The notes: generated from the sequence alone by a model not told the origin. Numbered from the stretch's first letter, positions 53,511 through 61,924 are shown. The stretch is DNA of 64,000 bases from Ruminococcus sp. (GCA_017404145.1 JAFRCW010000019.1:1-64000); one strand, 5' to 3'. Translations and numbers: made by a program.

Positions 53511-54602
53511 TTACTCTGCGGTTTCCTCTTCGGTTTTGTCGTCATCTTCTTCGCCCCAGAAGCCTGATTCGGGACGGATGTCGATCTTATAGCCGGTCAG
53601 CTTCGCCGCCAAGCGGACGTTCTGACCCTTGTTGCCGATTGCCAAAGACAGCTGACCGTCGGGAACGGTCGCCCTGCACGCTTTGGAACCGTCGGCTGCC
53701 ATCTCAACTTTGACGACGTTCGCCGGAGAAAGCGCCGCAGAGATGAATTCTTCGGGCGTTTCGGAGTAGAGGATGATATCGATCTTCTCTCCGCCGAGCT
53801 CGTCAACGATGGTGTTGACTCTCGCGCCGCGGGCGCCGATGCAGGCGCCTACCGCGTCGATCTCGGAATCCTCCGACCATACCGCCATCTTGGTGCGGGA
53901 GCCCGCTTCACGGGATACGGACTTGATCTCTACGATGCCGTCGTAGATCTCGGGGACCTCTTTCTCGAACAGTCTCTTGACAAAGTCAGGATGGGTTCTC
54001 GAGATGATTGCGCGGGGACCTCTCTCGGTCTCTCTGACGCCGGCGATGTATACTTTGACCATGTCGCCCTCTCTGAGAACGTCGTTCGGGATCTGCTCCG
54101 ACTTGGGGAGTACGGTTTCTGCCTTGCCGAATTTTAAAGTGGCGTTGCCGGTAGCGGGATCGACTCTCTCGATGGTAGCGGTAGCGATCTCCTGCGCCTT
54201 AGACTGGAACTCCACCAGCATCTGATCCTTCTCGCCGTCTCTGATACCCTGACGGATGACGGAACGCGCGGTCTGTACCGCGATTCTGCCGAAATCCTTA
54301 GGCTCGAGTGGGATGCCGACCTCCTTGCCGACGGCGGCTCTCTTAGAGATCACCAGCGCGTCCTCAAGGGAAATTTCATAGTTCTCGTTTTCTACCTCTT
54401 CTACGACGGTTTTGTTGAGCTTGACCGCAAAAGCGTTCTTTTCGGGGTCCATTTTGATGTCTACGTTCTCGTTGCCGCCGTAGAGATTTCTGCACGCGGT
54501 GACGATAGCCTTTTTGATCTGCGCTATCATATATTCAACGGGAATACCTTTTTCCTTTTCAAGGAGCTTTAACGCCTCGAACAATTCCTTATTGCTTGCC
54601 AT
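53511..54602 (-). CDS. nusA: Transcription factor NusA
   Basis: The protein has 363 residues. It has the N-terminal RNA-polymerase-binding domain, an S1 domain (DMVKVYIAGVRETERGPRAI), and two KH domains (GACIGARGARVNTIVDELGG and LAIGNKGQNVRLAAKLTG), then a short acidic tail. The acidic C-terminal repeats of E. coli NusA are absent, normal for this phylum. It tunes pausing, termination and antitermination. It lies 32 bases before rnpM; upstream toward rimP a repeat element intervenes. Confidence 0.97.
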   Translation of the reverse strand: MASNKELFEALKLLEKEKGIPVEYMIAQIKKAIVTACRNLYGGNENVDIKMDPEKNAFAVKLNKTVVEEVENENYEISLEDALVISKRAAVGKEVGIPLEPKDFGRIAVQTARSVIRQGIRDGEKDQMLVEFQSKAQEIATATIERVDPATGNATLKFGKAETVLPKSEQIPNDVLREGDMVKVYIAGVRETERGPRAIISRTHPDFVKRLFEKEVPEIYDGIVEIKSVSREAGSRTKMAVWSEDSEIDAVGACIGARGARVNTIVDELGGEKIDIILYSETPEEFISAALSPANVVKVEMAADGSKACRATVPDGQLSLAIGNKGQNVRLAAKLTGYKIDIRPESGFWGEEDDDKTEEETAE

Positions 54603-54644
54603 TTTTTCTGATCAGACCTTTCTGTATATAGTAATTATTTATTT

Positions 54645-54769
54645 ATGAAATATGAAGTATGAAGTATGAAATGTGGAGGTGACTCGCTTTCGCTCAAACA
54701 AATTATCAATCAGGTGAGGACAGCGTCCTCCCATCACTTTTCATTTATCATTTATCATTTTTCATAGCT
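54645..54769. repeat. Heptamer-armed palindromic element B
   Basis: The left arm (54645-54672) has in-phase ATGAAAT, ATGAAGT, ATGAAGT, ATGAAAT. The right arm (54735-54769) has CACTTTT, CATTTAT, CATTTAT, CATTTTT, its near-complement. The core has GACTCGCTTTCGCTC and the hairpin GAGGACAGCGTCCTC. It lies within the operon between rimP and nusA, and the rimP stop codon is inside a 7-mer. Confidence 0.85.
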
Positions 54770-55235
54770 CGAAGTCGTCGAGCTTGATATATGCGGCGTC
54801 TTTTTTGTTGATCGTTACCTGATTCTCGCCCGAATGATCGGTGACGGTAACTTCGCCGTTATCATATGCGGTCAGAACGCCTTTGAAGTCCTTGCCGATA
54901 CCGTCGATGGGACGGATCATCCGCACCATGATATCCGCACCGATGAACTGATCAAAGTGTCTGTCTTTGACCAGCTCGCGCTCGATCCCCGGAGAGCTGA
55001 CCTCAAGGATATACTCGCCGTCGATGGGATCCAAGTCGTCAAGCGGCTTGTCGATCGCTCTCGACATCGCTTCACAGTCGTTGATATCCACGCCGCCGTC
55101 CTTGTCGATAAAGATCCTTAAAAACCACTGAGAGCCCTCCTTGAGATACCGGACGTCCCAGATCTTCAGCCCCAGCCCGTTCGCAATAGGAGCGGCGAGC
55201 TCTTCGACGACCGCAACCGTGTTTTTCTTTGCCAT
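54762..55235 (-). CDS. rimP: Ribosome maturation factor RimP
   Basis: The protein has 157 residues. WFLRIFIDKDGGVDINDCE, YILEVSSPGIERELVKDRHF and the C-terminal SH3-like domain are typical. It is needed for 30S assembly. It is first in the rimP-nusA-infB operon. Its last residue and stop overlap element B. Confidence 0.96.
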   Translation of the reverse strand: MAKKNTVAVVEELAAPIANGLGLKIWDVRYLKEGSQWFLRIFIDKDGGVDINDCEAMSRAIDKPLDDLDPIDGEYILEVSSPGIERELVKDRHFDQFIGADIMVRMIRPIDGIGKDFKGVLTAYDNGEVTVTDHSGENQVTINKKDAAYIKLDDFEL

Positions 55236-55277
55236 TTTCTCACCTCTATCCGGCAGAAAGCCTTAAAGAAACAGTAA

Positions 55278-55303
55278 AGAGCGGGTCCGTCAAGACCCAC
55301 TCT
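55278..55303 (-). promoter_or_regulatory. rimP leader hairpin
   Basis: On the minus strand AGAGTGGGTC and GACCCGCTCT form a 10-bp stem with one G-U pair, followed by TTT, 42 bases before rimP. Such a leader hairpin is common before rimP in Firmicutes (rimP leader) and may attenuate the operon, a fit with NusA autoregulation. Confidence 0.65.
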
Positions 55304-55332
55304 ATACTCTACAGTATATTCTACTGTAAGCT

Positions 55333-55361
55333 ATTTTAGCACTTCTGTATAAAAAAGTCAA
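55333..55361 (-). promoter_or_regulatory. rimP-nusA-infB operon promoter
   Basis: On the minus strand: TTGACT, 17 bp, TAAAAT. The 163-bp repeat starts 13 bases upstream of the -35 box. Confidence 0.75.
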
Positions 55362-55374
55362 TAGACTTTTATAA

Positions 55375-55537
55375 AGGCAACACCGCACAATTCGCGGCGA
55401 GCGCCTTGCTTGAATCTTATTCCGTCAGACTGTCCAAAAATCAGCATCCATACGGCAGTATGCACACCGATTATTTGTACGCTCTGACGAAAAATCTTAC
55501 TTCGCAATCCGCACACTTGAATTATGCGGTATTGCCT
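55375..55537. mobile_element. 163-bp terminal-inverted-repeat element (MITE-like), copy 2
   Basis: Same length, ends and orientation as the copy at 25511-25673, with five differences by my reading. It separates the leftward rimP promoter from the rightward cysK promoter and interrupts no gene. Confidence 0.88.
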
Positions 55538-55548
55538 AAAATTTGCTA

Positions 55549-55577
55549 TTGACATTTTGAAAATGTTGTGATATTAT
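55549..55577 (+). promoter_or_regulatory. cysK promoter
   Basis: TTGACA, 17 bp, TATTAT, 11 bases after the repeat. A dyad at 55574-55608 (TTATAATACC ... GTAGGTTATAA) overlaps the -10 box and start site and could be the operator of an Rrf2/CymR-type cysteine regulator; that assignment is a guess. Confidence 0.75.
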
Positions 55578-55621
55578 AATACCAACCCACAGGGTAAGTA
55601 GGTTATAATTAGGAGGATAAT

Positions 55622-55672
55622 ATGAAAGAATATATTGCTTTTCGATGTTGCGGCGGGAAACAAACCGGCTGA
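55622..55672 (+). CDS. cysK leader peptide with tandem Cys codons
   Basis: A 16-residue frame MKEYIAFRCCGGKQTG begins at ATG 55622 right behind a strong AGGAGG and ends TGA 55670-55672, 51 bases before cysK. Two adjacent Cys codons (TGT TGC) in the leader of a cysteine-biosynthesis gene suggest ribosome-mediated sensing of Cys-tRNA supply. No clear terminator hairpin was found after it, so the mechanism may be translational or Rho-linked. Translation is inferred only. Confidence 0.7.
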   Translation: MKEYIAFRCCGGKQTG

Positions 55673-55723
55673 TGTATCATAACTATTATTATATTACTAT
55701 CAATAGAAAAAGGAGAAAACATT

Positions 55724-56656
55724 ATGTCAAATATTTATAAGAAAGCATCGGATTTAGTAGGAAAGACTCCGCTCTTGGAGCTTTCAAATATAGAAAAAGA
55801 ATTGAAACTGGATGCTAATCTTCTGGCAAAGCTCGAATATTTTAACCCTGCCGGTTCGGTCAAAGACCGTATCGCCAAGAGGATGATCGAGGACGCAGAG
55901 GATAAGGGACTGCTCAAAGAAGGCTCCGTTATTATCGAACCCACCTCCGGCAACACCGGTATCGGTCTCGCCTCCATCGCGGCGGCAAAGGGCTACCGCA
56001 TCATCATCGTGATGCCCGAGACGATGTCGGTTGAACGCAGACAGCTGATGAAGGCGTACGGCGCCGAGCTGGTGCTTACCGACGGCAGCAAGGGGATGAA
56101 GGGCGCGATCGCCAAGGCGGAGGAGCTGTCTAAGGAGATCGAAAATTCCTTTATTCCCGGACAGTTCGTCAATCCCTCCAACCCCAAGGCGCACTTTGAC
56201 ACCACCGGCCCCGAGATCTGGGAGGATACCGACGGAAAGGTAGATATCTTTGTCGCGGGCGTCGGCACCGGCGGTACGGTAACCGGCGTGGGCGAGTATT
56301 TAAAATTGAAGAACCCCGATGTCAAGATCGTGGCGGTCGAGCCGCTGTCTTCCGCAGTGCTGTCCACCGGCGTTGCGGGACCCCACAAGATCCAGGGAAT
56401 CGGCGCGGGCTTTGTTCCCGATGTGCTGAACACAAAGGTCTATGACGAGATTATCGCTGTCTCCAACGAGGACGCTTTCGCGACCGGCAAGCTGATCGGC
56501 AAGAAAGAGGGCGTGCTGGTCGGCATCTCCTCCGGAGCCGCGGCATACGCTGCGATACAGTTAGCGCAGAGGGCGGAGAATAAGGGCAAGAACATTGTCG
56601 TACTGCTCCCCGATACCGGAGACCGCTATCTTTCGACCCCGCTTTTCGCGGACTGA
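55724..56656 (+). CDS. cysK: Cysteine synthase A (O-acetylserine sulfhydrylase)
   Basis: The protein has 310 residues. PLP-lysine Lys47 lies in PAGSVKDR; PTSGNTGIGLA binds the substrate; VGTGGTVTGVGEYL binds PLP phosphate; EP-L-S-A and GISSGAA follow. It makes cysteine from O-acetylserine and sulfide. AAAGGAG precedes ATG 55724. Regulation is probably by the leader peptide and the dyad near the promoter. Confidence 0.97.
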   Translation: MSNIYKKASDLVGKTPLLELSNIEKELKLDANLLAKLEYFNPAGSVKDRIAKRMIEDAEDKGLLKEGSVIIEPTSGNTGIGLASIAAAKGYRIIIVMPETMSVERRQLMKAYGAELVLTDGSKGMKGAIAKAEELSKEIENSFIPGQFVNPSNPKAHFDTTGPEIWEDTDGKVDIFVAGVGTGGTVTGVGEYLKLKNPDVKIVAVEPLSSAVLSTGVAGPHKIQGIGAGFVPDVLNTKVYDEIIAVSNEDAFATGKLIGKKEGVLVGISSGAAAYAAIQLAQRAENKGKNIVVLLPDTGDRYLSTPLFAD

Positions 56657-56671
56657 TCCAGATTTTTCATT

Positions 56672-56705
56672 ACAGCTTCGGGGTATATCTCCGGAGCTGT
56701 TTTCT
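56672..56705 (+). terminator. cysK terminator
   Basis: ACAGCTTCGG and CCGGAGCTGT form a 10-bp stem with a mismatch, followed by TTTTCTT, 15 bases after the stop. Confidence 0.75.
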
Positions 56706-56767
56706 TATATTGACTATCCACTAAACGAGTGATAAAATAACAATAACTTCAAAGGGAGTGAAGGTAT

Positions 56768-57307
56768 ATGAAAAAGAAAGCGTCCGACAGAACGCTTCAT
56801 ATTGTCATCGCCGCGATGTTCGCCGCGATGACCGCCGTGCTGACGGCATTTGTTCAGATCAAGACGCCGACAGGAGGCTATGTTCACTTAGGCGACGCGA
56901 TGATCTATCTCACCGCGTCCTTCCTGCCGATGCCCTACGCGGTATTAGCGGCGGCGTTAGGCGGCGGACTCGCCGACCTGCTGGTGTATCCCGAAACGAT
57001 TATTTATACGATTATCATAAAGGCGCTCAACGCCGTGTTCTTCTCGTCCAAAGGTGACAAGATCCTGACCAAGCGCAACGCTTTGATGACCATTCCCTCG
57101 GGACTGGTGACCGTGGTGGGATATTCGATCTCAAAATTCATCCGTGTTATGCTGGCGGGAGGCGGTTTTCAGGCGGCGATCGTCGACGCATTATGGAAAG
57201 CGCCCGAGAATTCGATCCAGGCGGTCGCTTCCGCCGCGGCGTTCATCCTGATCGCACTGGCATTTGACAAAGCGCAGATCAAGAAGCGTATGCTCAGAGA
57301 GCTGTAA
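56768..57307 (+). CDS. ECF transporter S component (TIGR04002-like)
   Basis: The protein has 179 residues with about five or six hydrophobic helices. AAMFAAMTAVLTAFVQIKTP, GGYVHLGDAMIYLTASFLP and ALGGGLADLLVYPE are typical of S components that hand vitamins to a shared ECF ATPase/T module, which is not encoded here. The vitamin cannot be read from the sequence. GGGAGTGAAGG precedes ATG 56768. Confidence 0.87.
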   Translation: MKKKASDRTLHIVIAAMFAAMTAVLTAFVQIKTPTGGYVHLGDAMIYLTASFLPMPYAVLAAALGGGLADLLVYPETIIYTIIIKALNAVFFSSKGDKILTKRNALMTIPSGLVTVVGYSISKFIRVMLAGGGFQAAIVDALWKAPENSIQAVASAAAFILIALAFDKAQIKKRMLREL

Positions 57308-57352
57308 AGCTGGATAGATAGAATGGATTAAGGAAATTGTGGGGATCATTCA

Positions 57353-58213
57353 ATGGATAACATTAAAAGATTTGAAAATCAGCCTATCCGCACGGCGTGG
57401 GATGAAGAAAAAGAAGAATGGTATTTTTCGGTTTCGGATGTTGTTGAAGTGTTGTCTGAAAGCAAGGATGTCAAGCAATATATAAAGAAAATGAGAAGCC
57501 GTGATGCTGAGCTGAATTCCAAGTGGGGTACAATTTGTACCCCTGTTCGGATGATGACTGCCGACGGTAAATTTAGGAAAATCAACGCTGCTGATACAAA
57601 GGGCATTCTCCGCATTATCCAGTCCATCCCGTCTAAGAAAGCCGAGCCGTTCAAGATGTGGTTGGCGCAGGTCGGCAGCGAGCGCATAGAAGAAATTATC
57701 GATCCCGAATTAACAATAGAAAGAGCATTGGAAACCTACGCTAAGAAAGGTTATCCTGCCGATTGGATCAACCAGCGGTTGCAGACTATCCGTGCCCGCA
57801 AGGAGCTGACCGATCAGTGGCAGGCTCACGGCGTAGAGAAAGGAAAAGAATACGCTATCCTGACCGATGAAGTCACCAAAGCGTGGTCGGGTATGACGAC
57901 ACGCCAGTATAAAAACCTCAAGGGTCTGAAAAAAGAAAATCTCCGTGATAATATGAGCACGCTGGAGCTTGCGCTGAATATGCTTGCCGAGGCGACCACA
58001 ACCGAACTTACCAAAACACAGAATCCTCACGGCTTGCAGGAAAACAGAGAGGTAGCGCAAAGCGGCGGTAAAATCGCAGGCGATGCAAGAAAAAATATCG
58101 AAGCGCAAACAGGTAAGCCTGTCATCACATCCGATAATGCCGCAAGGCTGAATGAGGTCGTTACGGGTATGATAGAGGGTGTTGTAAGCGACAAAGAGAA
58201 CGACAAGGGGTAA
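57353..58213 (+). CDS. BRO-N domain / DinD-like protein
   Basis: The protein has 286 residues. The N-terminal BRO-N/antirepressor-like domain (WYFSVSDVVEVLSESKDVKQYI, then KFRKINAADTKGILRIIQSIPS) is joined to a C-terminal part with REVAQSGGKIAGDARKNIEA and TGKPVITSDNA, a pattern shared with DinD proteins. BRO-N domains bind DNA and are common in phages and genomic islands. It sits in an A+T-richer pair with the hydrolase gene, only 4 bases apart, between housekeeping genes, so recent transfer is likely. The function is uncertain. Confidence 0.82.
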   Translation: MDNIKRFENQPIRTAWDEEKEEWYFSVSDVVEVLSESKDVKQYIKKMRSRDAELNSKWGTICTPVRMMTADGKFRKINAADTKGILRIIQSIPSKKAEPFKMWLAQVGSERIEEIIDPELTIERALETYAKKGYPADWINQRLQTIRARKELTDQWQAHGVEKGKEYAILTDEVTKAWSGMTTRQYKNLKGLKKENLRDNMSTLELALNMLAEATTTELTKTQNPHGLQENREVAQSGGKIAGDARKNIEAQTGKPVITSDNAARLNEVVTGMIEGVVSDKENDKG

Positions 58214-58217
58214 TTAA

Positions 58218-59111
58218 ATGCCGTTTATCAAAATTTCAGGCAAAAATATTTATTACGAAATCTACGGAGAAAACAATGCTCCCGTCCTTGTGTATTTGCA
58301 CGGAGGACCCGGAGCAAGTTGCTTGGATTTTGCTAATACAGCGAAATCATTGGGCGAACAAATAAAGGTCGTTTCGTTTGACCAATACGGTGTGTTACGT
58401 TCCGATGAAATAAACGAAGACGAACTATACACAATGGACATTCAAACGGATATGATTGATGAAATGCGCCGCAAGCTAAACATCAAACGTTGGAGTGTTC
58501 TCGGACATTCATACGGCGGTTCATTGGCAGTTTTTTATGCATACAAGTATCCCGATTTTGTTGATAAAATCATATTGGAGTGTCCGAGTTTGGATTTTAC
58601 CGATTCCGCAAAGTCGATAGCAGCTTATTTATCGGAATATATTTATAATCTCGGCGATAAAACTGCGATATGTTTGTGTGAGAAAATACAAAGCTACAAT
58701 TATCAAAATAGTGATGTAGTTGTAGATATACTGAATCTTTTGGAATATGTCAAGGATATGGAATTGCGAAATTATTTGCACAGTATTTCTTTTGAACAGT
58801 ATCTGTCAAGCTTTTCTACCGTTGGAATTTCAGATGATATGTGGGCAAAAACGGAAAGTCATCTATTGAAATTAATTGAGGATGGCGCTATGACTAAAAA
58901 CTATTTGCCAGTCCTAAAGAAGCTCAACAAGTCTACCCTTCTTTTGGAAGGAAAGTATGATCCCGCTTGCAGCGATAATCAAGTCGTTTTCATAAACAAC
59001 TTGCCAAATGCAAGCATAGTTGAGTTTGAGAACAGCGGGCATTTTCCGAGAATTGAAGAATCGGAAAAATATGTTGATACCGTTTTAAGATTTGCATCAA
59101 CTATGATATAG
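58218..59111 (+). CDS. Alpha/beta hydrolase
   Basis: The protein has 297 residues. YLHGGPGAS is the oxyanion loop, GHSYGG gives the nucleophile Ser, EGKYDPAC the Asp and NSGHFPRIEE the His, so the triad is complete. It resembles proline iminopeptidase-like hydrolases, but the substrate is unknown. Base composition is clearly A+T-richer than the flanking mnmA and ECF genes. No signal peptide. Confidence 0.9.
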   Translation: MPFIKISGKNIYYEIYGENNAPVLVYLHGGPGASCLDFANTAKSLGEQIKVVSFDQYGVLRSDEINEDELYTMDIQTDMIDEMRRKLNIKRWSVLGHSYGGSLAVFYAYKYPDFVDKIILECPSLDFTDSAKSIAAYLSEYIYNLGDKTAICLCEKIQSYNYQNSDVVVDILNLLEYVKDMELRNYLHSISFEQYLSSFSTVGISDDMWAKTESHLLKLIEDGAMTKNYLPVLKKLNKSTLLLEGKYDPACSDNQVVFINNLPNASIVEFENSGHFPRIEESEKYVDTVLRFASTMI

Positions 59112-59122
59112 AAAAGGAAAAG

Positions 59123-60175
59123 ATGATGAAAGCGTTGATTGCGATGTCGGGCGGGGTGGATTCCTCCGTTGCGGCGTATCTGATGAAAGATGATGAGCGG
59201 ATCGGCTGTACGATGCGCCTATTCGAAAGCGAAGAGGACAAGAAGAATACGAACACCTGCTGTTCCTTAGAGGATGTGGAGGACGCGAGAGCGGTATGCC
59301 AGAGGATCGGCATCCCGTATTACGTATTCAATTTTCAGGAGGTCTTTGAGGAGAAGATCATCCGCAACTTTGTTTCGTGTTATCAGCGCGGGATCACGCC
59401 CAACCCCTGCATCGACTGCAACAAGTATATGAAGTTCGAGAAGCTGATCCAAAGAGCAAAGGAGCTTTCCTGCGACTGTGTCGTGACAGGTCACTACGCG
59501 CGGATCGAAGAGAAGAACGGCAAATTCCTCCTTAAAAAGGGGATAGACGCGTCAAAGGATCAAAGCTATGTGCTCTATTCTCTGACGCAGGAACAGCTCA
59601 GGCACATCCGCTTCCCTCTCGGAGAATATACCAAGGAGCAAGTGCGCGAGATCGCGGAGGAGAACGGCTTTGTCAACGCGCGTAAGAAGGACAGTCAGGA
59701 CATCTGCTTTGTTCCCGACGGCGACTATGCCGCGTTCATTGAACGTTATACGGGAGAGGTCAAAACCGGCGACTTTCTGCTTTCATCCGGCGAGAAGGTC
59801 GGCACGCATAAGGGCATTACCCATTATACGGTCGGACAGCGCAAGCATCTCGGGATCGCCGTAGGCAAGCCGATATTTGTGACAAAGGTGGACGCAGAAA
59901 ACAATATCGTATATCTCGGCGACGAGGAAGAGCTGTTCCGCGCTGAGACGGTCGCAAAAGATTTTAACTGGATCGCGGGAGAAGCGCCAAAAGAGCCCGT
60001 CCGCTGTACCGCCAAGACGCGCTACCGTCAAAGGGAAGTCGGCGCGACCGCTTATCCCTTAGAAGACGGCGGCGTCAGGATCGTTTTTGATACCCCGATC
60101 CGCGCAATCACCCCCGGTCAGGCGGCGGTGCTGTATCAGGATGACGTTGTTCTGGGCGGAGGAACCATTGTTTAA
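59123..60175 (+). CDS. mnmA: tRNA 2-thiouridylase MnmA
   Basis: The protein has 350 residues. AMSGGVDSSVAAYL is the PP-loop; NPCIDCNKYMKF has nucleophile Cys96 and DSQDICFVPDGDY the partner Cys195. It makes 2-thiouridine at position 34 of Lys, Glu and Gln tRNAs. ATG 59123 and 59126 are both possible; AAAAGGAAAAG precedes them. The stop codon overlaps a repeat element. Confidence 0.96.
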   Translation: MMKALIAMSGGVDSSVAAYLMKDDERIGCTMRLFESEEDKKNTNTCCSLEDVEDARAVCQRIGIPYYVFNFQEVFEEKIIRNFVSCYQRGITPNPCIDCNKYMKFEKLIQRAKELSCDCVVTGHYARIEEKNGKFLLKKGIDASKDQSYVLYSLTQEQLRHIRFPLGEYTKEQVREIAEENGFVNARKKDSQDICFVPDGDYAAFIERYTGEVKTGDFLLSSGEKVGTHKGITHYTVGQRKHLGIAVGKPIFVTKVDAENNIVYLGDEEELFRAETVAKDFNWIAGEAPKEPVRCTAKTRYRQREVGATAYPLEDGGVRIVFDTPIRAITPGQAAVLYQDDVVLGGGTIV

Positions 60176-60333
60176 TTCATCATTCATAATGCATAATTCA
60201 TAATGAAGGAAAAACGAAACGCAGGAGCTTTTTTTGAAACTCCTGCGTTGTTTTCGTTTTTTCTATAATCGAGTGTGGGCGAAGCCCGTCCAAAACAATT
60301 ATGAATTCTTAATTATGCATTATGAATTGATCA
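60173..60333. repeat. Heptamer-armed palindromic element E with terminator core
   Basis: The left arm 60178-60205 is CATCATT, CATAATG, CATAATT, CATAATG. The right arm 60298-60332 is ATTATGA, ATTCTTA, ATTATGC, ATTATGA, ATTGATC, its near-complement. It spans exactly from the mnmA stop (+) to the stop of the convergent gene (-). Inside are a strong hairpin (ACGCAGGAG with CTCCTGCGT, 60219-60248) flanked by A/T runs, a bidirectional terminator, and the hairpin GGGCGAAGCCC. Confidence 0.85.
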
Positions 60334-61101
60334 AAAGTCAAAGCTCTCGGGGGATTCCTCGGCGGCTTCTTTGACTTCTTCAACGGCTTTTTCGGCAGAC
60401 TGTTCCGCTTCGGCGATCTTCTGCTGCTCCTCGGCGATCAGCGCTTCGATATCGGCGTTGGTCTTGATATCGTCGACCGCTTCGGCCGCCTTGTCTACGA
60501 GATCCTCTACCTTATCGACGGTAGCGTCCTTCGCTTCTTTAGCGGCGACTTTCGCTTTCTCAGTCTTTTCCTTAGCGAATTCCTTTGCTTTTTCCGCTGT
60601 TTCCTGCGCGGCGACTTTTGCTTTTTCTGCCTTTTCCTGCGCGGCGGCTTTTGCCTTCTCAGCGGTTTCCTCCGCGAATTCCTTAGTCTTTCTTGCGAGC
60701 TGAGCGCCCTGCACCTTAGCCTTGTCGGCGGCGATAGCCGCTTTCTCCGCCATGATCTTCTTGAGCTTTTCGGCGTTTTCGGAGCGGATCTTGGTCTCGT
60801 TCTGGATGTTGAGAACCTCAACATATTTCAGAGAAGCCTTGGTGATTCTCTCGGAGGTGGTGTCGATGACTGCGCACAGCGCCTCGTTCTCAGCAGAAGC
60901 GTCCTCTCTGAGATTTTCATAGAAGAAACGGCCCAGCTCCGCATAAGCCTGATCTCTGGTAGCGGAGTCAGACTTGATCAGCTTTTTGAGATGATTGAGC
61001 TGCGCTCTCAGGCGATTTTTCTCAGCGATAGACTCCGCAAATTCGGATGCGGTGTCGGCGATAAAGCAAGCTCCGTTTTTCAGGCTGTCAGAAATACTCA
61101 T
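60331..61101 (-). CDS. LEA-like hendecad coiled-coil protein
   Basis: The protein has 256 residues from ATG 61101 behind AGGAGGAAT. The N-terminal 110 residues are a helical domain (SISDSLKNGACFIADTASEF ... AELGRFFYENLRE). Residues about 125-210 are Ala/Lys/Glu-rich 11-residue repeats (pattern AEKAKxxAxEx), as in group 3 LEA and apolipoprotein-like helices. The end is acidic. Such repeats suggest an extended amphipathic helix in stress protection or membrane contact. Cytoplasmic; no signal peptide. No firm function. Confidence 0.78.
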   Translation of the reverse strand: MSISDSLKNGACFIADTASEFAESIAEKNRLRAQLNHLKKLIKSDSATRDQAYAELGRFFYENLREDASAENEALCAVIDTTSERITKASLKYVEVLNIQNETKIRSENAEKLKKIMAEKAAIAADKAKVQGAQLARKTKEFAEETAEKAKAAAQEKAEKAKVAAQETAEKAKEFAKEKTEKAKVAAKEAKDATVDKVEDLVDKAAEAVDDIKTNADIEALIAEEQQKIAEAEQSAEKAVEEVKEAAEESPESFDF

Positions 61102-61192
61102 GATAATTCCTCCTAAAGATTTTTCTCTGTCTATCATTATCGCAGAAAATGAAGAAAAAATCAATAAGTTTTTGTAAACACTTGAAAAATAT

Positions 61193-61221
61193 TTGATTTT
61201 TTTCTTTGATACTGCTATGAT
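61193..61221 (+). promoter_or_regulatory. Promoter of the CpXC gene
   Basis: TTGATT, 17 bp, TATGAT, 34 bases before ATG 61256. Confidence 0.65.
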
Positions 61222-61255
61222 AGGTGCTAGGGAATTTTTTAAAGGAAGAATACTT

Positions 61256-61924
61256 ATGTCAAATGTGATTTCAAAGGACTTTACCTGTCCGCACTGTAAC
61301 GAAACGACCTCACAGAGGCTGTATATCAGTATCAACGCGACCAACGACCCGCAGTTTCGGGAGGATCTGCTCTCCGGCAAGCTGCTGGAGTTTCACTGTG
61401 AGAACTGCGGCTATGAAGGCAGATTCGCTTATCCGCTCTTATATAATGATATGAAGCGCCGCTTTATGATCTATCTGATTCCCGAGATAGACCGCTTCCA
61501 GCTCGAGGACCGCGCGCTGGAGGATGATTACCGCAATCTGAAAGGCATCACCAAGCGGATCTGTTCGGACTTCAACTCCTTCAAGGAAAAGCTTTTTGTG
61601 CTGGAGTCGGGACTTGACGATATGGCGGTGGAGCTGACGAAGTTTGCCGTGTCCGAGATGGTGGCGAAAAAGCACGACCTGCCCAGAGTGGAGGAAGGGT
61701 ATCTGTCTCTGTATAACCGCGAGGACAACACCATTGGCTTTACCTATTTTCTCGGAGAAGACCACGAGCCTTTTGTTCAGTCGGCAAGACTGGAGATCTA
61801 TTATAAAAGCCTGAAGATCGTTGACGATATCTGCAAAAGCGACAAGAAGCTTTCCGGCTTTATCAAGATCGACCGCGAATGGGCGGAGAACACGCTGTTC
61901 CGGTACAAGAGAATCAAGAAGTAA
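61256..61924 (+). CDS. CpXC-domain protein
   Basis: The protein has 222 residues from ATG 61256 (AAAGGAAG upstream). The N-terminal zinc site FTCPHC ... FHCENCGYEG, followed by RFAYPLLYNDMKRRFMIYLIPE, fits the CpXC family of putative zinc-binding proteins. The function is unknown. The TAA stop is part of the first 7-mer of a repeat. Confidence 0.85.
   Translation: MSNVISKDFTCPHCNETTSQRLYISINATNDPQFREDLLSGKLLEFHCENCGYEGRFAYPLLYNDMKRRFMIYLIPEIDRFQLEDRALEDDYRNLKGITKRICSDFNSFKEKLFVLESGLDDMAVELTKFAVSEMVAKKHDLPRVEEGYLSLYNREDNTIGFTYFLGEDHEPFVQSARLEIYYKSLKIVDDICKSDKKLSGFIKIDREWAENTLFRYKRIKK

Noticed and set aside
55358..55555. Minus-strand frame inside the 163-bp repeat, also present in the copy at 25511
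   Set aside because: The same frame appears in both repeat copies because the DNA is nearly identical. It has no ribosome site and is too short for a transposase.
55673..55723. Transcription attenuator hairpin after the cysK leader peptide
   Set aside because: The segment is A+T-rich with no stem of useful length and no T run.
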